Part shown: in pieces, positions 34,940 to 46,118 of the stretch | How positions within the stretch are numbered: position 1 is the first letter of the stretch | Layout: every line of letters starts with the position of its first letter | NCBI RefSeq assembly: GCF_963676685.1 | Contig: NC_092355.1 | Location: forward strand, 82,179,176-82,243,175 | Direction of reading: 5' to 3' | Length of the DNA stretch: 64,000 bases | DNA from: Mytilus edulis | Lineage: Eukaryota > Mollusca > Bivalvia > Mytilida > Mytilidae | Notes under the pieces: generated by a model | Told to the model about the DNA's origin: nothing | Seen by the model: the letters and a program-made list of their open reading frames with translations, nothing else | The model's database searches: none | Program-made: the position numbers and the translations under genes

Positions 34940-35165
34940 CAATAATTTTCGTTCATTTTTTTACATAAATAAGGCCGTTAGTTTTCTCGCTTGAATTGTT
35001 TTACATTGTCTTATCGGGGCCTTTTATAGCTGACTATATGCGGTATGGGCTTTGCTCATTGTTGAAGGCCGTACGGTGACCTATAATTGTTAATGTTTGT
35101 GTCATTTTGGTCTTTTGTGGATAGTTGTCTCATTGGCAATCATACCACATCTTCTTTTTTATAAA
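34940..35165 (+). repeat. Dispersed repeat family B, well preserved copy
   Basis: Reads TAAGGCCGTTAGTTTTCTCG, TCGGGGCCTTTTATAGCTGA, TTGCTCATTGTTGAAGGCCG, then TCATTGGCAATCATACCACA. This copy is the reference for the diverged ones elsewhere in the window. Confidence 0.85.
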
Positions 35166-35449
35166 ACTTTGAGGACATTTTTTTTTTTATTATATGAAAT
35201 TTTAGATAGACCTTCGATATAACAAAATCTGTTCATTTCTTATGTTTTTACTAATTATCAATTCAAAATCTGTTGTTTGAACGGAGCAATCTTCTCTCTC
35301 TGGTATTAGGGTCGGATCCATGATTTATTTTTCGTAAAGGGGGTAGGGGAGGGGAGTTGAATTTAAAGATTTATTTTACTTAAATTTCCATAATTGGAGA
35401 GAAACACGAAATTTATTTTGAAAATGAAACTACCTATATTCCAATTGGA

Positions 35450-35591
35450 TGTGTCTTTGTTGGTAATGAGCATAGAGAACAAGTTCTTTAAAATTTGATG
35501 GTAAGAGAACGGAAACGGCATAAGGTAGACTATCCATATATCCATGTCATGCATGTATATATAAATAAGTACGTCTGGTCCAGTGACAACT
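35450..35591. repeat. 142-bp direct repeat, copy 1
   Basis: Identical by eye to 35937-36078 (offset 487 bp) and present a third time in reverse at 38596-38737. Copy 1 runs on into unrelated DNA, whereas copies 2 and 3 join retrotransposon sequence. Confidence 0.9.
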
Positions 35592-36078
35592 CTACAACAG
35601 ATTTATCCATTGGATCACAAGCAGTGATAGTGATACATGGCTGTGTACATTATGTATATACAACTCATCTAAACATCAACCCAACAATGTAAGATCTGTA
35701 AATTTGCTTTCGCAAATGTATATATCATGATACATGTATATATGGATAATTGACCTTTCCATGCATAGAAACAAGAGCCTGAAGTCTGTAAGCATACTAC
35801 ATGTCTGTTATCTTTTGAAAGGTTACGTTTTGAAGTTTTATATTCATGCGTAAAAATAAGGTGTAAATTTTAAAATGTGACCCGGTTTTGTTGTTAAGCC
35901 CCATTTGTGTGCATTATGTTTTCTGGCCTATGCGTCTGTGTCTTTGTTGGTAATGAGCATAGAGAACAAGTTCTTTAAAATTTGATGGTAAGAGAACGGA
36001 AACGGCATAAGGTAGACTATCCATATATCCATGTCATGCATGTATATATAAATAAGTACGTCTGGTCCAGTGACAACT

Positions 36079-37680
36079 GCTATTAATCATAATTCAGATA
36101 TTATTTTAGTTGGTGATTTTAATATAGATTTTTTAAAACCTAATAAACAACCACAAAAATGGCTAAGTTTATTAGAAACCTACAACCTCAACCAGATAAT
36201 TCAAGAGGCAACAAGAGTTACACCTGATTCTAGTACACTAATTGATCATGTTTATGTCACCAATAAAGATTTGATACTAGAATCACATGTTGCTAAATTT
36301 TCAATAAGTGATCATTATCCAGTTTGTTTAACTAGAAAAGAAAAAAATTCCACTTATATCAAAAAAGATATTCATACTACCATTTCTTACAGAAATTTTA
36401 AAAATTTCAATGAGGCTAATTTTCTAAGTGACTTAGCTATTGCACCTTTTGGTAAAATTGAACATGAAAGTCACCCAAATACATGTATTCAGATGTGGTA
36501 TGACATATTTAATGCAGTTCTAGATAAGCATGCACCAATTGTTACTAAACGAGTAAAAAGAGACAGACAACCTGAATAGTTCAATAATGAAATTGTATAT
36601 GCCAGAAAAATGAGAGAAAAATACCATAAATTAGAAATGTGGTCCGAGTTCAAATTTTGGCGAAACAGGACAAAGCACATAATCGATGAATCAAAAAGAA
36701 ATGTTTATTCAAAGATGGTAAAAGATTCAAAAGCATCTAAAGATTTGTGGAAATGTATTCACAGTCTTAACCCATCCCAACAAGAAAAGCCATATGAACT
36801 TTTAAATGAAGATGGTATTAAAACTAATAATGTCAGGGACATTTGTAATGTTTTTAATAAGTTTTTTACATCTTGTGTTGAAAACCTGAGGACTGACAGA
36901 TGTATGAGCAAAAATAATGATTATGCAAAATTAATTAATTTTGTACAAAAGAAATTTACTAAGTCAGAACAAGTAAAATTTTCAATTCCACCAGTCACAA
37001 TAAATGGTCTATTTAATGAGATGATCAAACTTGACATTAATAAATCCACCGGATCTGATAACATAGGACCAAAAATTTTAAAATTGAGTGCTCCTTTCAT
37101 AACTTCATCTTTAACTTACATTTTTAACAGAATAATAGATACAAGTACATTTCCCTGTGTTTTAAAGAATGCAAGAGTAACCCCTGTTTTTAAAGCTGGT
37201 GAAAAATTCATGGCAACAAATTATAGACCAATTTCTGTACTTCCAGTTTTATCAAAACTTTTAGAAAAGCATGTTTCAAAACATTTGTTTGACTATCTTA
37301 AAAGATTAGATCTTTTACACCCAGCACAGTCTGGGTTTCGACAAGAACACTCTTGCCAAACTGCCCTTATCAATATCATAGATAAATGGATACAGGATAT
37401 GAATGATGGTAATATCAACTTAGCAGTCCTGTTGGATTTTAAGAAAGCTTTTGATGTAGTAGATCATGATATCCTCTGTAAAAAACTTGAAATTTATGGA
37501 TTTGATAATACTGCTGTTTCTTTTTTTCAATCGTATTTGAATGAAAGAACTCAACAAGTACAAATTGGTAATGCTCATTCTGAAAAACTTCATATCAAGT
37601 ATGGTGTTCCCCAAGGCTCCATATTAGGCCCCCTTCTGTTTATATTATACATCAACGACCTTCCTATTTATATGAAAAAT
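36079..37680 (+). pseudogene. Young non-LTR retrotransposon, truncated both ends (CR1/Jockey-like)
   Basis: One frame with a single stop. Endonuclease part: IILVGDFNID and SISDHYPV, then TAG at 36577-36579 where the inverted copy has Trp. RT part from 36610: NYRPISVLPVLSKLLEK, AQSGFRQEHSC, LLDFKKAFD, GVPQGSILGPLLF, YINDLP. The element starts inside the endonuclease, just before GDFN, and stops before the FADD catalytic box, so it cannot be active. Sequence quality suggests recent insertion. Confidence 0.93.
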
Positions 37681-37686
37681 TGTTGC

Positions 37687-38595
37687 AATTGAAAATTTTA
37701 CTTGTTCTGACTTAGTAAATTTCTTTTGTACAAAATTAATTAATTTTGCATAATCATTATTTTTGCTCATACATCTGTCAGTCCTCAGGTTTTCAACACA
37801 AGATGTAAAAAACTTATTAAAAACATTACAAATGTCCCTGACATTATTAGTTTTAATACCATCTTCATTTAAAAGTTCATATGGCTTTTCTTGTTGGGAT
37901 GGGTTAAGACTGTGAATACATTTCCACAAATCTTTAGATGCTTTTGAATCTTTTACCATCTTTGAATAAAAATTTCTTTTTGATTCATCGATTATGTGCT
38001 TTGTCCTGTTACGCCAAAATTTGAACTCGGACCACATTTCTAATTTATGGTATTTTTCTCTCATTTTTCTGGCATATACAATTTCATTATTGAACCATTC
38101 AGGTTGTCTGTCTCTTTTTACTCGTTTAGTAACAATTAGTGCATGCTTATCTAGAACTGCATTAAATATGTCATACCACATCTGAATACATGTATTTGGG
38201 TGACTTTCATGTTCAATTTTATCAAAAGGTGCAATAGCTAAGTCACTTAGAAAATTAGCCTCATTGAAATTTTTAAAATTTCTGTAAGAAATGGTAGTAT
38301 GAATATCTTTTTTGATATAAGTGGAATTTTTTTCTTTTCTAGTTAAACAAACTGGATAATGATCACTTATTGAAAATTTAGCAACATGTGATTCTAGTAT
38401 CAAATCTTTATTGGTGACATAAACATGATCAATTAGTGTACTAGAATCAGGTGTAACTCTTGTTGCCTCTTGAATTATCTGGTTGAGGTTGTAGGTTTCT
38501 AATAAACTTAGCCATTTTTGTGGTTGTTTATTAGGTTTTAAAAAATCTATATTAAAATCACCAACTAAAATAATATCTGAATTATGATTAATAGC
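37687..38595 (-). pseudogene. Inverted copy of the same retrotransposon (endonuclease region)
   Basis: Minus-strand frame from 38604 matches the plus-strand copy through QVKFSI. The differences I noted are Gly/Asp, Pro/Leu, stop/Trp and Val/Phe at single codons. It breaks off abruptly where the spacer begins. Confidence 0.93.
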
Positions 38596-38859
38596 AGTTG
38601 TCACTGGACCAGACGTACTTATTTATATATACATGCATGACATGGATATATGGATAGTCTACCTTATGCCGTTTCCGTTCTCTTACCATCAAATTTTAAA
38701 GAACTTGTTCTCTATGCTCATTACCAACAAAGACACAGACGCATAGGCCAGAAAACATAATGCACACAAATGGGGCTTAACAACAAAACCGGGTCACATT
38801 TTAAAATTTACACTGCACATATAGTAGTATACCACTATTCAAAATTCATAAATCAAGAA

Positions 38860-39320
38860 AAAAAACCAAATCTCGGTTACAAACTAAAACTGGGAACTAT
38901 GACACAACAGAGACACAACACCGAAACGTAACACACAGAGAAATGAACTATATACAATGTAACAATGGCCATTTTCCTGACTTTATACTGGGCATTTTAT
39001 GAAAAAAATGGTGGGTTTGAATCTGGTTTTGTGGCATGCCAAATCTCCCGCTTTAATTGCAGTGTTTATTATAACATTAAAATTACAACATTTCACGACA
39101 GGGTTACAATAAATAAACAGATAAATTGGAGAAAATATAGAACAGAGAAACGAACGAATAGCGCCTTCCAAAGGATACAGGTTAAAAAATATTTTTATAC
39201 ACCAGACGCGCGCTACGTCCACACAATACTATGCTCAGATGTAAAAAGTTTGAATGCCATAACAACTATCAAGTTGACGATCGCCTCGGACCAAAAGTTC
39301 CAAAACGTTGTGAGGCCAGA
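38860..39320 (-). repeat. Dispersed repeat with decayed hammerhead, minus strand
   Basis: Read on minus, 39240-39195 gives CATCTGAGC, then a scrambled core, then GCGCGCGTCTGGTGTA. That is the hammerhead repeat family with CTGATGAGTC lost. The adjoining 38965-39070 segment is shared with 31.6 kb. Confidence 0.6.
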
Positions 39321-41039
39321 GTTATCCGCCTAGGACAATACATCAATCTGCCTGGGACAGAAACATCATTATTATCCAAAATAATACATAGTTTTGCAAA
39401 CAGTAAATTTTATAAAATGACTATATAATAGATATACATGATTTAACTGTAGTGGTGCTTAGCAATAAATAACGAATAAATTACAAAATCACAGCCCTGT
39501 GAGCCACAGTCAATGCAACGCCCGAAGTGACATCAAATATAAATTTCTAAAACGTCTTCTGAAAATTAAGAGAATTTGGATGAAATTCAAGATATGATTT
39601 GTATGACTCATCTAACTTATATTACTAACAGTGAACATTATAATACTTATTAATATTTAATTGAAGTAGTAATTAATTATCTAGCTTTGTGGTTATTTCT
39701 TCTGATCAAACTGCAAATCAAATATATAGTGTAAATTCCGTTGATCCAAAATGAACTGGATGAGTAGTTATCCCCCAATACAACACAATAATACAACAGA
39801 AAAAAATTAGATTTACAACTACAAACGTTAAAACATTTGAAAAATTTCGATGACAACAACAACCACCACATCAAAATTGGGATGGATAAACGTATGGAAA
39901 TTCCAGGTATTTCATTTTATATTTCCGAATCTAAATTAAAATAAAAGCAATCATTCATAAAAGGTGAAAGAAATGAAGATATATTAATTAAATTATTATA
40001 CTATTTCCTTAGTTTTCTTCTTAAACATTATTTTCAATGAAACAAAAATCCAACCCAAAACAGCACCCGAATCCTTATCATGATATATGTATATGACTTT
40101 TATGCAGCAATACAAAATTAACATTACGCTAAAGATGGTATGAAGAGAATTATTATAAATATTCGATACGAATTTCTGATTAGATTGTCTTATCAACCTA
40201 TATTGGTATCTCCTTCACACAAGACAATTTCATTCAAGACCAAAATACTACAAATATTTATTAATATTAAAAGCTTACAATTGATAAATAAACAAAGAGA
40301 GATTATTTTGAAGTATTTAATTAAATGTTATTTTCGATTCTGTTTGCGACCGATGTAGTTAATTTGATCGTGTTCCTTTTTGGCAGTGATTTATCGTAAA
40401 AAGAAAAAAATATGCCTTCATTCTTTCTCCCTTTTATTTTTTACCTATCGGATTTCATGTGGATCTATAGGCAAACTAAACTTATCATTCACAATTAATT
40501 TACTATTTCCTTCTTTAAATGCCTCTTCAAAGGAGCCATTATCCTAGTCAAGTTATATGCTTATTCGATAACATAATATTAATATCATACTTAAGATATT
40601 TGTGTGTGTCCAGGAAAATGATTATGATGAAGTTTTTGAAATTTTAAAAAGATCAAATTGACCACTATATACCCATATCCATTTTGGCTTTGGCCAAAAA
40701 AAAAGGTAAGGCTTGAATCAAAGGGTGCTCTCGATTCTTACAAATTGCAAGCAATAAATACAAAACATTCAACTGATTTTTACATTTCAAATGCTCCGTT
40801 TCCCTCTTGGAATTTTTGATTCTATGCCTTGAATCTGAGGGTGTTCTCGATGCTTACAACGTGTCAGTTATGAATAGAAATATTTATTTCGTGAATAAAG
40901 GAAAAACAAATATTGAAAAAGATGTCAGTTGATCATGTTTTACTTGTTCATATCTAAGAATATTTATTAGTCTGATGAACATCCACTTGCTACATTCATT
41001 TCAAAACACGAACCTCAGGCTTACATTATAGTCACCCTG
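39321..41039. other. Unassigned, downstream of the GPCR
   Basis: AT-rich. Several short open frames on both strands lack domains. The part at 40830-41039 is the 3' flank of the GPCR gene and is partly duplicated at 54.5 kb. Confidence 0.4.
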
Positions 41040-42095
41040 TCAGAATGAAGTTGTTTCGGTTGAAATTTCAGCCGGCTTTTGTTTAAACCTGCAACCAAAA
41101 AACGACACAATAAGCTGCTTGTACCCATTTCTAAAGAATGAACTTGTCATAGTATAGATAAATGTGTTAACAGAACAATTTAAAAGTTCAAGATATGTAA
41201 TGGTTAAATAAACCCATGAACGTTCTTTCTGCAAAAGGCCGTCTTTCATTATACCAGCTAATAAACGACCTGGTACCACACAGACGAAGTAGACACTGGT
41301 AACAGTCATTACCATTTTTGTGATGGCTGCTTCTTGTCTCATTCTCTCTTGTTCCACTTTAGCATTGGTCATTGTAGTCAAAAGTCTGTTAGTTTTAATC
41401 AGTTCACGTGCAAGGAGTATGTTCGTCACCAAGATCACAGTAAAAGGGATTCCACGAACTAGTATATAATACGGCACATACAAGTATCTATCTTCAAAAG
41501 CTACACCAAAATGCAGGTTTAAATAATGTTTGACAATAATAACAATAATCATCATAAACAGTATAACAATATACAATTTTACTGTTAGGCCGGTATTCCA
41601 CTTCTCCTTAAATTTAAGAGGATTTTGTATGGCAAAACTTCTTTCCATCCCAATTATCATTGCACTGATGCAGCTACTTGTTATAAAAATATCTCTTACC
41701 AGTGTTGTTTGCCAATAAATTTCCTTGCCCAGGAACTTCTGTGTTGGCATACAAGTGATAAACGGAAGTGCCAGGGTGTCAGATATTGACATAATCAAAA
41801 CAAGAATGTTAACTGAAGTCCAAAGTTTTCTTTTGAACAATACAATCAATGTTATACTATTTCCGATGATTCCAAAAAACGATATTATCCAAAATATTAT
41901 AAGAGTTTGTAGCGTTTGTCCGGCTCTGCTATAGCCTCCTTTGAAATTATATGTTGTAGCGTTTTCAGTAACGCAACTATTTCTCAATGATAAATTTGAT
42001 TCCATGGTATTCAAACAAAGAGTTCGTGTTTGTTTGTTTGTAGCAGTTGTGGCTCTTAGAGAATTTTTTATAAATGAAGGTAACTTGATGGTCAT
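41040..42095 (-). CDS. Class A (rhodopsin-like) G protein-coupled receptor, intronless
   Basis: A 351-aa plasma-membrane receptor in a single exon. Seven hydrophobic segments sit near residues 62-88, 96-118, 130-155, 172-189, 208-232, 260-283 and 293-316. Class A landmarks: GNS in TM1 (Asn79), SISD in TM2 (Asp106), ERS in place of DRY after TM3 (Arg152), Pro217 in TM5, CVVP in place of CWxP in TM6 (Pro275), NTFIY in place of NPxxY in TM7 (310-314), then FFRNGYKQL as helix 8 and Cys335 as a possible palmitoylation site. Two N-glycosylation sites (Asn34, Asn45) precede TM1. The usual TM3-ECL2 Cys pair is absent. Met31 is an alternative start. The ligand is unknown; a molluscan peptide or orphan receptor expansion is my guess. 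Confidence 0.9.
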   Translation of the reverse strand: MTIKLPSFIKNSLRATTATNKQTRTLCLNTMESNLSLRNSCVTENATTYNFKGGYSRAGQTLQTLIIFWIISFFGIIGNSITLIVLFKRKLWTSVNILVLIMSISDTLALPFITCMPTQKFLGKEIYWQTTLVRDIFITSSCISAMIIGMERSFAIQNPLKFKEKWNTGLTVKLYIVILFMMIIVIIVKHYLNLHFGVAFEDRYLYVPYYILVRGIPFTVILVTNILLARELIKTNRLLTTMTNAKVEQERMRQEAAITKMVMTVTSVYFVCVVPGRLLAGIMKDGLLQKERSWVYLTITYLELLNCSVNTFIYTMTSSFFRNGYKQLIVSFFGCRFKQKPAEISTETTSF

Positions 42096-42684
42096 ATATA
42101 TAATATCATCTCTAAACTTTTAATATTCAGGACAGAAAACTATTTACATAAATCTGACTAAATGTCTGTGTATGTATAATTCAATAGTTTTGATGTTATA
42201 CAATTTTATGTATTTTCTTAGTTTTTCAAAGAAACGAAAAAAAGCTAGAATATATGCATAATGTTTAACTCAATATGTATATCCAGATCTTAGTTTGATG
42301 ACCTCTTTATTATATGTATGTTCTTCGAAATTCATCGTCAACTCTTTTCATTTGTCAGCGTTTGAAGAGTAATAATATGTATTAGACGTAAGAAGATGAT
42401 GGACTAGTGACAAACTTATAATTTAGATGATCCAATATACCAATTAGATTTATCTTAACGTTATCATCTTTTTCGTTAATCGACAGATAATATTCATAAA
42501 ATATAATGACTGCTTGCAATTACAAGTCTATAATCACACCTGTATAACCCTGATACAGATCAATCCAGACGTCGACGCGTTCGAATCACGTGTACCACTG
42601 AGTTATGACAGTTAAGAAATCGTAATTTTAAAGCAAATACTATACATAATTCGGATATTTAGCTCCAATATATTCTTTACTAGA
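42096..42684. other. 5' flank of the GPCR, nothing recognised
   Basis: AT-rich, no repeat or promoter that I can support. Confidence 0.4.
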
Positions 42685-42848
42685 ATACACCTTATCGCTA
42701 ATCCCGGCTGACCCTGCCGCTTGAACTTTTGACGTCAACAACAATCACTTTTCCATTGTGGCGTCAGATATTTTGTTTTATGACGTCAACATTTTACGGG
42801 AACCTGTGTGAAATCCAGCAATGGCGGATAAATAGCGATAAGGTGTAT
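42685..42848. mobile_element. 164-bp MITE, Tc1/mariner-like TA ends
   Basis: ATACACCTTATCGCTA at the left is answered by TAGCGATAAGGTGTAT at the right. Ends read TACACC...GGTGTA, consistent with a TA target duplication. Non-coding. Confidence 0.75.
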
Positions 42849-43439
42849 ACTCATTAAGGTTTTTTTAATGTGAGACATTTTTACAGGCACAAATTTAAAA
42901 AAAAAACGCACGACAATGCCACAGACAAAAGTGTGCTTGGTATTTTTATATATTCAAAACATAATGTTTCTCGTGTTTCATTGTTTTTAAAACATACATT
43001 TTAGAAAATTCATTGTTTAGAGTTAACCAAGGTCGTAGATTTATGTGGTATCTAGTAACAAAAACAAAAACACCATTTTAAAGTATCTTTGTTTTCATGC
43101 TGTGTTCGGTTCGTTATCATTACACTTTTCTATACTGTACGCTTCGTTGGGACACCATTGTATTTGTCAATGAATTTTCTATGTATAAAAGAATGCTTCG
43201 ATAGGATTTTAACCGTACTTGTTTAGAAAAATCAATTTTCCACCGTAAGATGCATTCAGCAACCTACAATATCCGTTGTATTATTTAAACACTTTTGGAG
43301 GTATTGTGTACATGTTACACATTTCATTATCTATAAGAAAGTATAAATTACTAAGAAAATACAATTATTGGACAAAGGCTAATATCACTGGCTGAGCAAA
43401 CGGATATCCTCTTCCGATTATCATTGTGATACCAATATT
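42849..43439. other. Unassigned AT-rich sequence
   Basis: No gene or element recognised. Confidence 0.4.
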
Positions 43440-43775
43440 TAAAACGTTGGCATGCAATGAACTGTTACACCACTATCCAATGTTAGGTGAAGGGCTAGTT
43501 TCCCGCTAACATGTTTAGGCTCGCAACATTATGTATTCGCCTGTGGTAATTCAGTGGTTATATATTTGTTTTTCTTCATTATTTTGTGCATAAGCTAGAC
43601 CGCCAAATTCTATCCTTTAAATTATTTTACATTTTTCTTTTCGGGGCCTTTTATAGCTAACTTTACGCAATATAAGCTTTGTTCATTGTTGAATGCCGTT
43701 CTGTGACCTATAGTTTTTCATTTTTATGTCATTTGGTCTCTTGTGAAGAGTTATCTCATTGGTAATCAATTACAA
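43440..43775 (+). repeat. Dispersed repeat family B, long diverged copy
   Basis: Runs from CTGTTACACCAC through CCCGCTAACATGTTTA and TCGGGGCCTTTTATAGCTAA to TCATTGGTAATC. Confidence 0.8.
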
Positions 43776-44889
43776 TCCGTGAATTATAGGCTCTTGGCCT
43801 GAATCTCAGAGGCGGATTCAAGGGGGTTATTGAATACAATAGAGTTAAAAACATGTTAATAGAATGAACGTTTATGTTAAAGCCATTGTTTATAACAAAT
43901 ACAGTTTCTTTAATGCATGTGGAGATGTAAAGGCGAAGAGATATAATTCTCAATATTAACTGGTTTGCTTTCCTCAATTTTGTTTTTTTCTATCTTTAAG
44001 GTATAAAGGTTATGGTAAATTTCCTCTTAACATTACAGTCTTTTTACTGTGATGTTAAAATCTACAACTAATTGTCATTCAAGTTATTTTAATGCATCTT
44101 AAAGTCCATAACGACCAATATGAATTTCATTCAAATTTTGACTTATGTGTTTACACTCTCATCTTCTTAAAAAAAGAACCAACCACTCTTTATAGACCTA
44201 GAATGGGTATGGACCTTTCAGAGTCGGAGTGAACGTTCAATTGAAAATAAAATGTGGTAGTATTTCTGGTGAAATACACCATTCAATGTTCAAAGTCAGT
44301 TACTTCAAAATTTCAGAAACGCAAAAATTTATTGTTTTTCTATATTTAAGGTTTATAGAAAGTTTTGCTGTACCTGTCAATTTTTGTATTTAAAACGAGA
44401 TATCACATCCTAATTTTCACGGTTAAGTTGTTTAGATAGCAATTGAATTTGTTTATGAAAAATCAAAACATAACTAAATATTATTACCATTCATCCACAC
44501 TTATGAGAATTCGTGAGATCGTACAACATCTCGATGCTGTTTACTTATATTTGGCATTGCACAAGTTCATGCGATTTTTATTACGTCTTTACACTTAATT
44601 CATTGTACATATACTGACTGATACTTTCGTCTTGAATAACATATTGTACCTTTTAGCTGTAACAGGCTATGAAATAACTATCAGTTAGTAAAAAAGGTCA
44701 AATGTAATGTATAAATTAATTAAAGATTTTGTTATTGTAATTGAATGTTATTAATTACTTTCAAAAGTATTTGACCCCATGACTGACAGTTACAACACTG
44801 ATTACTCTTATTTCGGTTCTTTATGTGTAATGTTTGAGTGCCTTGTACTTATATTTTGAGTAGAGCAAATTGCAACGGTACTCTATTAA
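43776..44889. other. Unassigned AT-rich sequence
   Basis: A 73-codon minus frame (43756-43977) has no domain. No element boundaries found. Confidence 0.4.
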
Positions 44890-45235
44890 TTTGTGTCATG
44901 GTGTGCTGTTACACCGGTGTTTTAGGTTAGGAAGGGTTGAGGGCTCACATGTTTAATCCCGCTACATTAAGTCCTAATGCGTCCATCAAGCATCAGGAGC
45001 CTGTAGTACAATGGTTATATAGATATGTAATCTTTGTTTTTCTTCCATAGATAATTCGTTAGTTTTATAGTTTTAAGTTTCCACATTTTTTATATCGGGG
45101 CCTTTGATTACCAGGTATACAGTATAGGTTTTCCACATACTAATAGCAGTTCCATGCCGACCGACTATGATAGAATACACCCACTTCATATAAACTTTAG
45201 TGGATAGTTGTCTCATTGGTCATGATACAATATCT
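44890..45235 (+). repeat. Dispersed repeat family B, long diverged copy
   Basis: GTTACACCGGTGTTTTAGGTTAG, ATGTTTAATCCCGCTACATT-type words, TATCGGGGCCTTTGATTACC, ending GATAGTTGTCTCATTGG. Confidence 0.75.
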
Positions 45236-45299
45236 ACAAATTTTTATATGAAAACAAAAGCCGAAGAAAATATCCGTTGGAACGCCTTCTTATGCAATA

Positions 45300-45550
45300 T
45301 GCAAACACAGTTCAAAGAGCTCCTAATAGATATAGGAAGAGGTGGTTTGGGTGCCAATGAAACAACTCGCTATCCAAATAATAATTTATAAAAAAACACC
45401 ATTATACGTCAGTGTACAGCCTTTAACACGGAGCCTTGGCTCACACCGAACAACAAGCTACAAAGGGCACCAAAATTACTAGTGTAAAACGATTCAAACG
45501 GGAAAACCAACGGTCCAATTAGACTGCTATCGTTTAGGCGAAGTTTGGCC
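45300..45550. repeat. Dispersed repeat family C
   Basis: GGTGCCAATGAAACAACTC, ACGGAGCCTTGGCTCACACC and AATTACTAGTGTAAAACGA. The last segment resembles 51210-51255. I recognise this repeat from mussel sequences. Confidence 0.65.
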
Positions 45551-46118
45551 AACATCAGCATTTGATATCGCCTCAAACTATGAAAGTAAGAGTATTTAAA
45601 GGTTTATTGGATGTACTATAATTTTTTACACTTTATTTCATCTGAAATATAGTCATTAACATTTTCTTTCATCGGGAATAACGTTAACAAATTTCTGTAT
45701 GATGTACGCTGGTTTAAACAATGCCAATTGGATTGGATATTTGGTATTTTATGCTCAACTTCTTCGACTAGTTTACAGATATATATTTCCAACAGAATAC
45801 AAAAAAAAAGGTCGCTGATGCCATCCCAAATACCTTATGAAAAAAAGAGTTTTGACGTTTATTTTTAAACGAATTTGTATATTGATTATCTAAGATAAGG
45901 TTTTAAAAAAAAGTTGAAAAAACATTATCTAAAGGCGAGCAAGGAACTCGACATATTTGGTTAAATGAACGGTACAATAAGAAGATTTTTTTTTATTTTG
46001 TATGATATTTCGATTATTCTGAGTTATAGAGAACATTTGAAGAGATGTACATGTATTAATTTTTTTCAACTTTAAATTATCTTATATCACTACTGTTTGT
46101 GAACAATGTCCTTATCGC
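45551..46118. other. Unassigned AT-rich sequence
   Basis: Nothing recognised. Confidence 0.4.

Larger units (their letters stand above)
35861..38813. repeat. Large palindrome: two 1,127-bp inverted arms around a 699-bp spacer
   Basis: Left arm 35861-36987, right arm 37687-38813. Landmark distances are equal in both arms, so there are no indels. Only scattered base differences are seen (for example TAG versus TGG at one codon). The arms include the 142-bp repeat and the retrotransposon endonuclease region. No flanking target duplication is visible. Confidence 0.93.

Noticed and set aside
35495-35692. 65-codon open frame spanning the 142-bp repeat
   Set aside because: The repeat copies continue into different sequences, and no protein similarity is seen.
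38965-39333. 122-codon open frame
   Set aside because: It lies in dispersed repeat sequence shared with 31.6 kb.
41530-42123. Plus-strand open frames opposite the GPCR
   Set aside because: Shadows of the minus-strand receptor gene.
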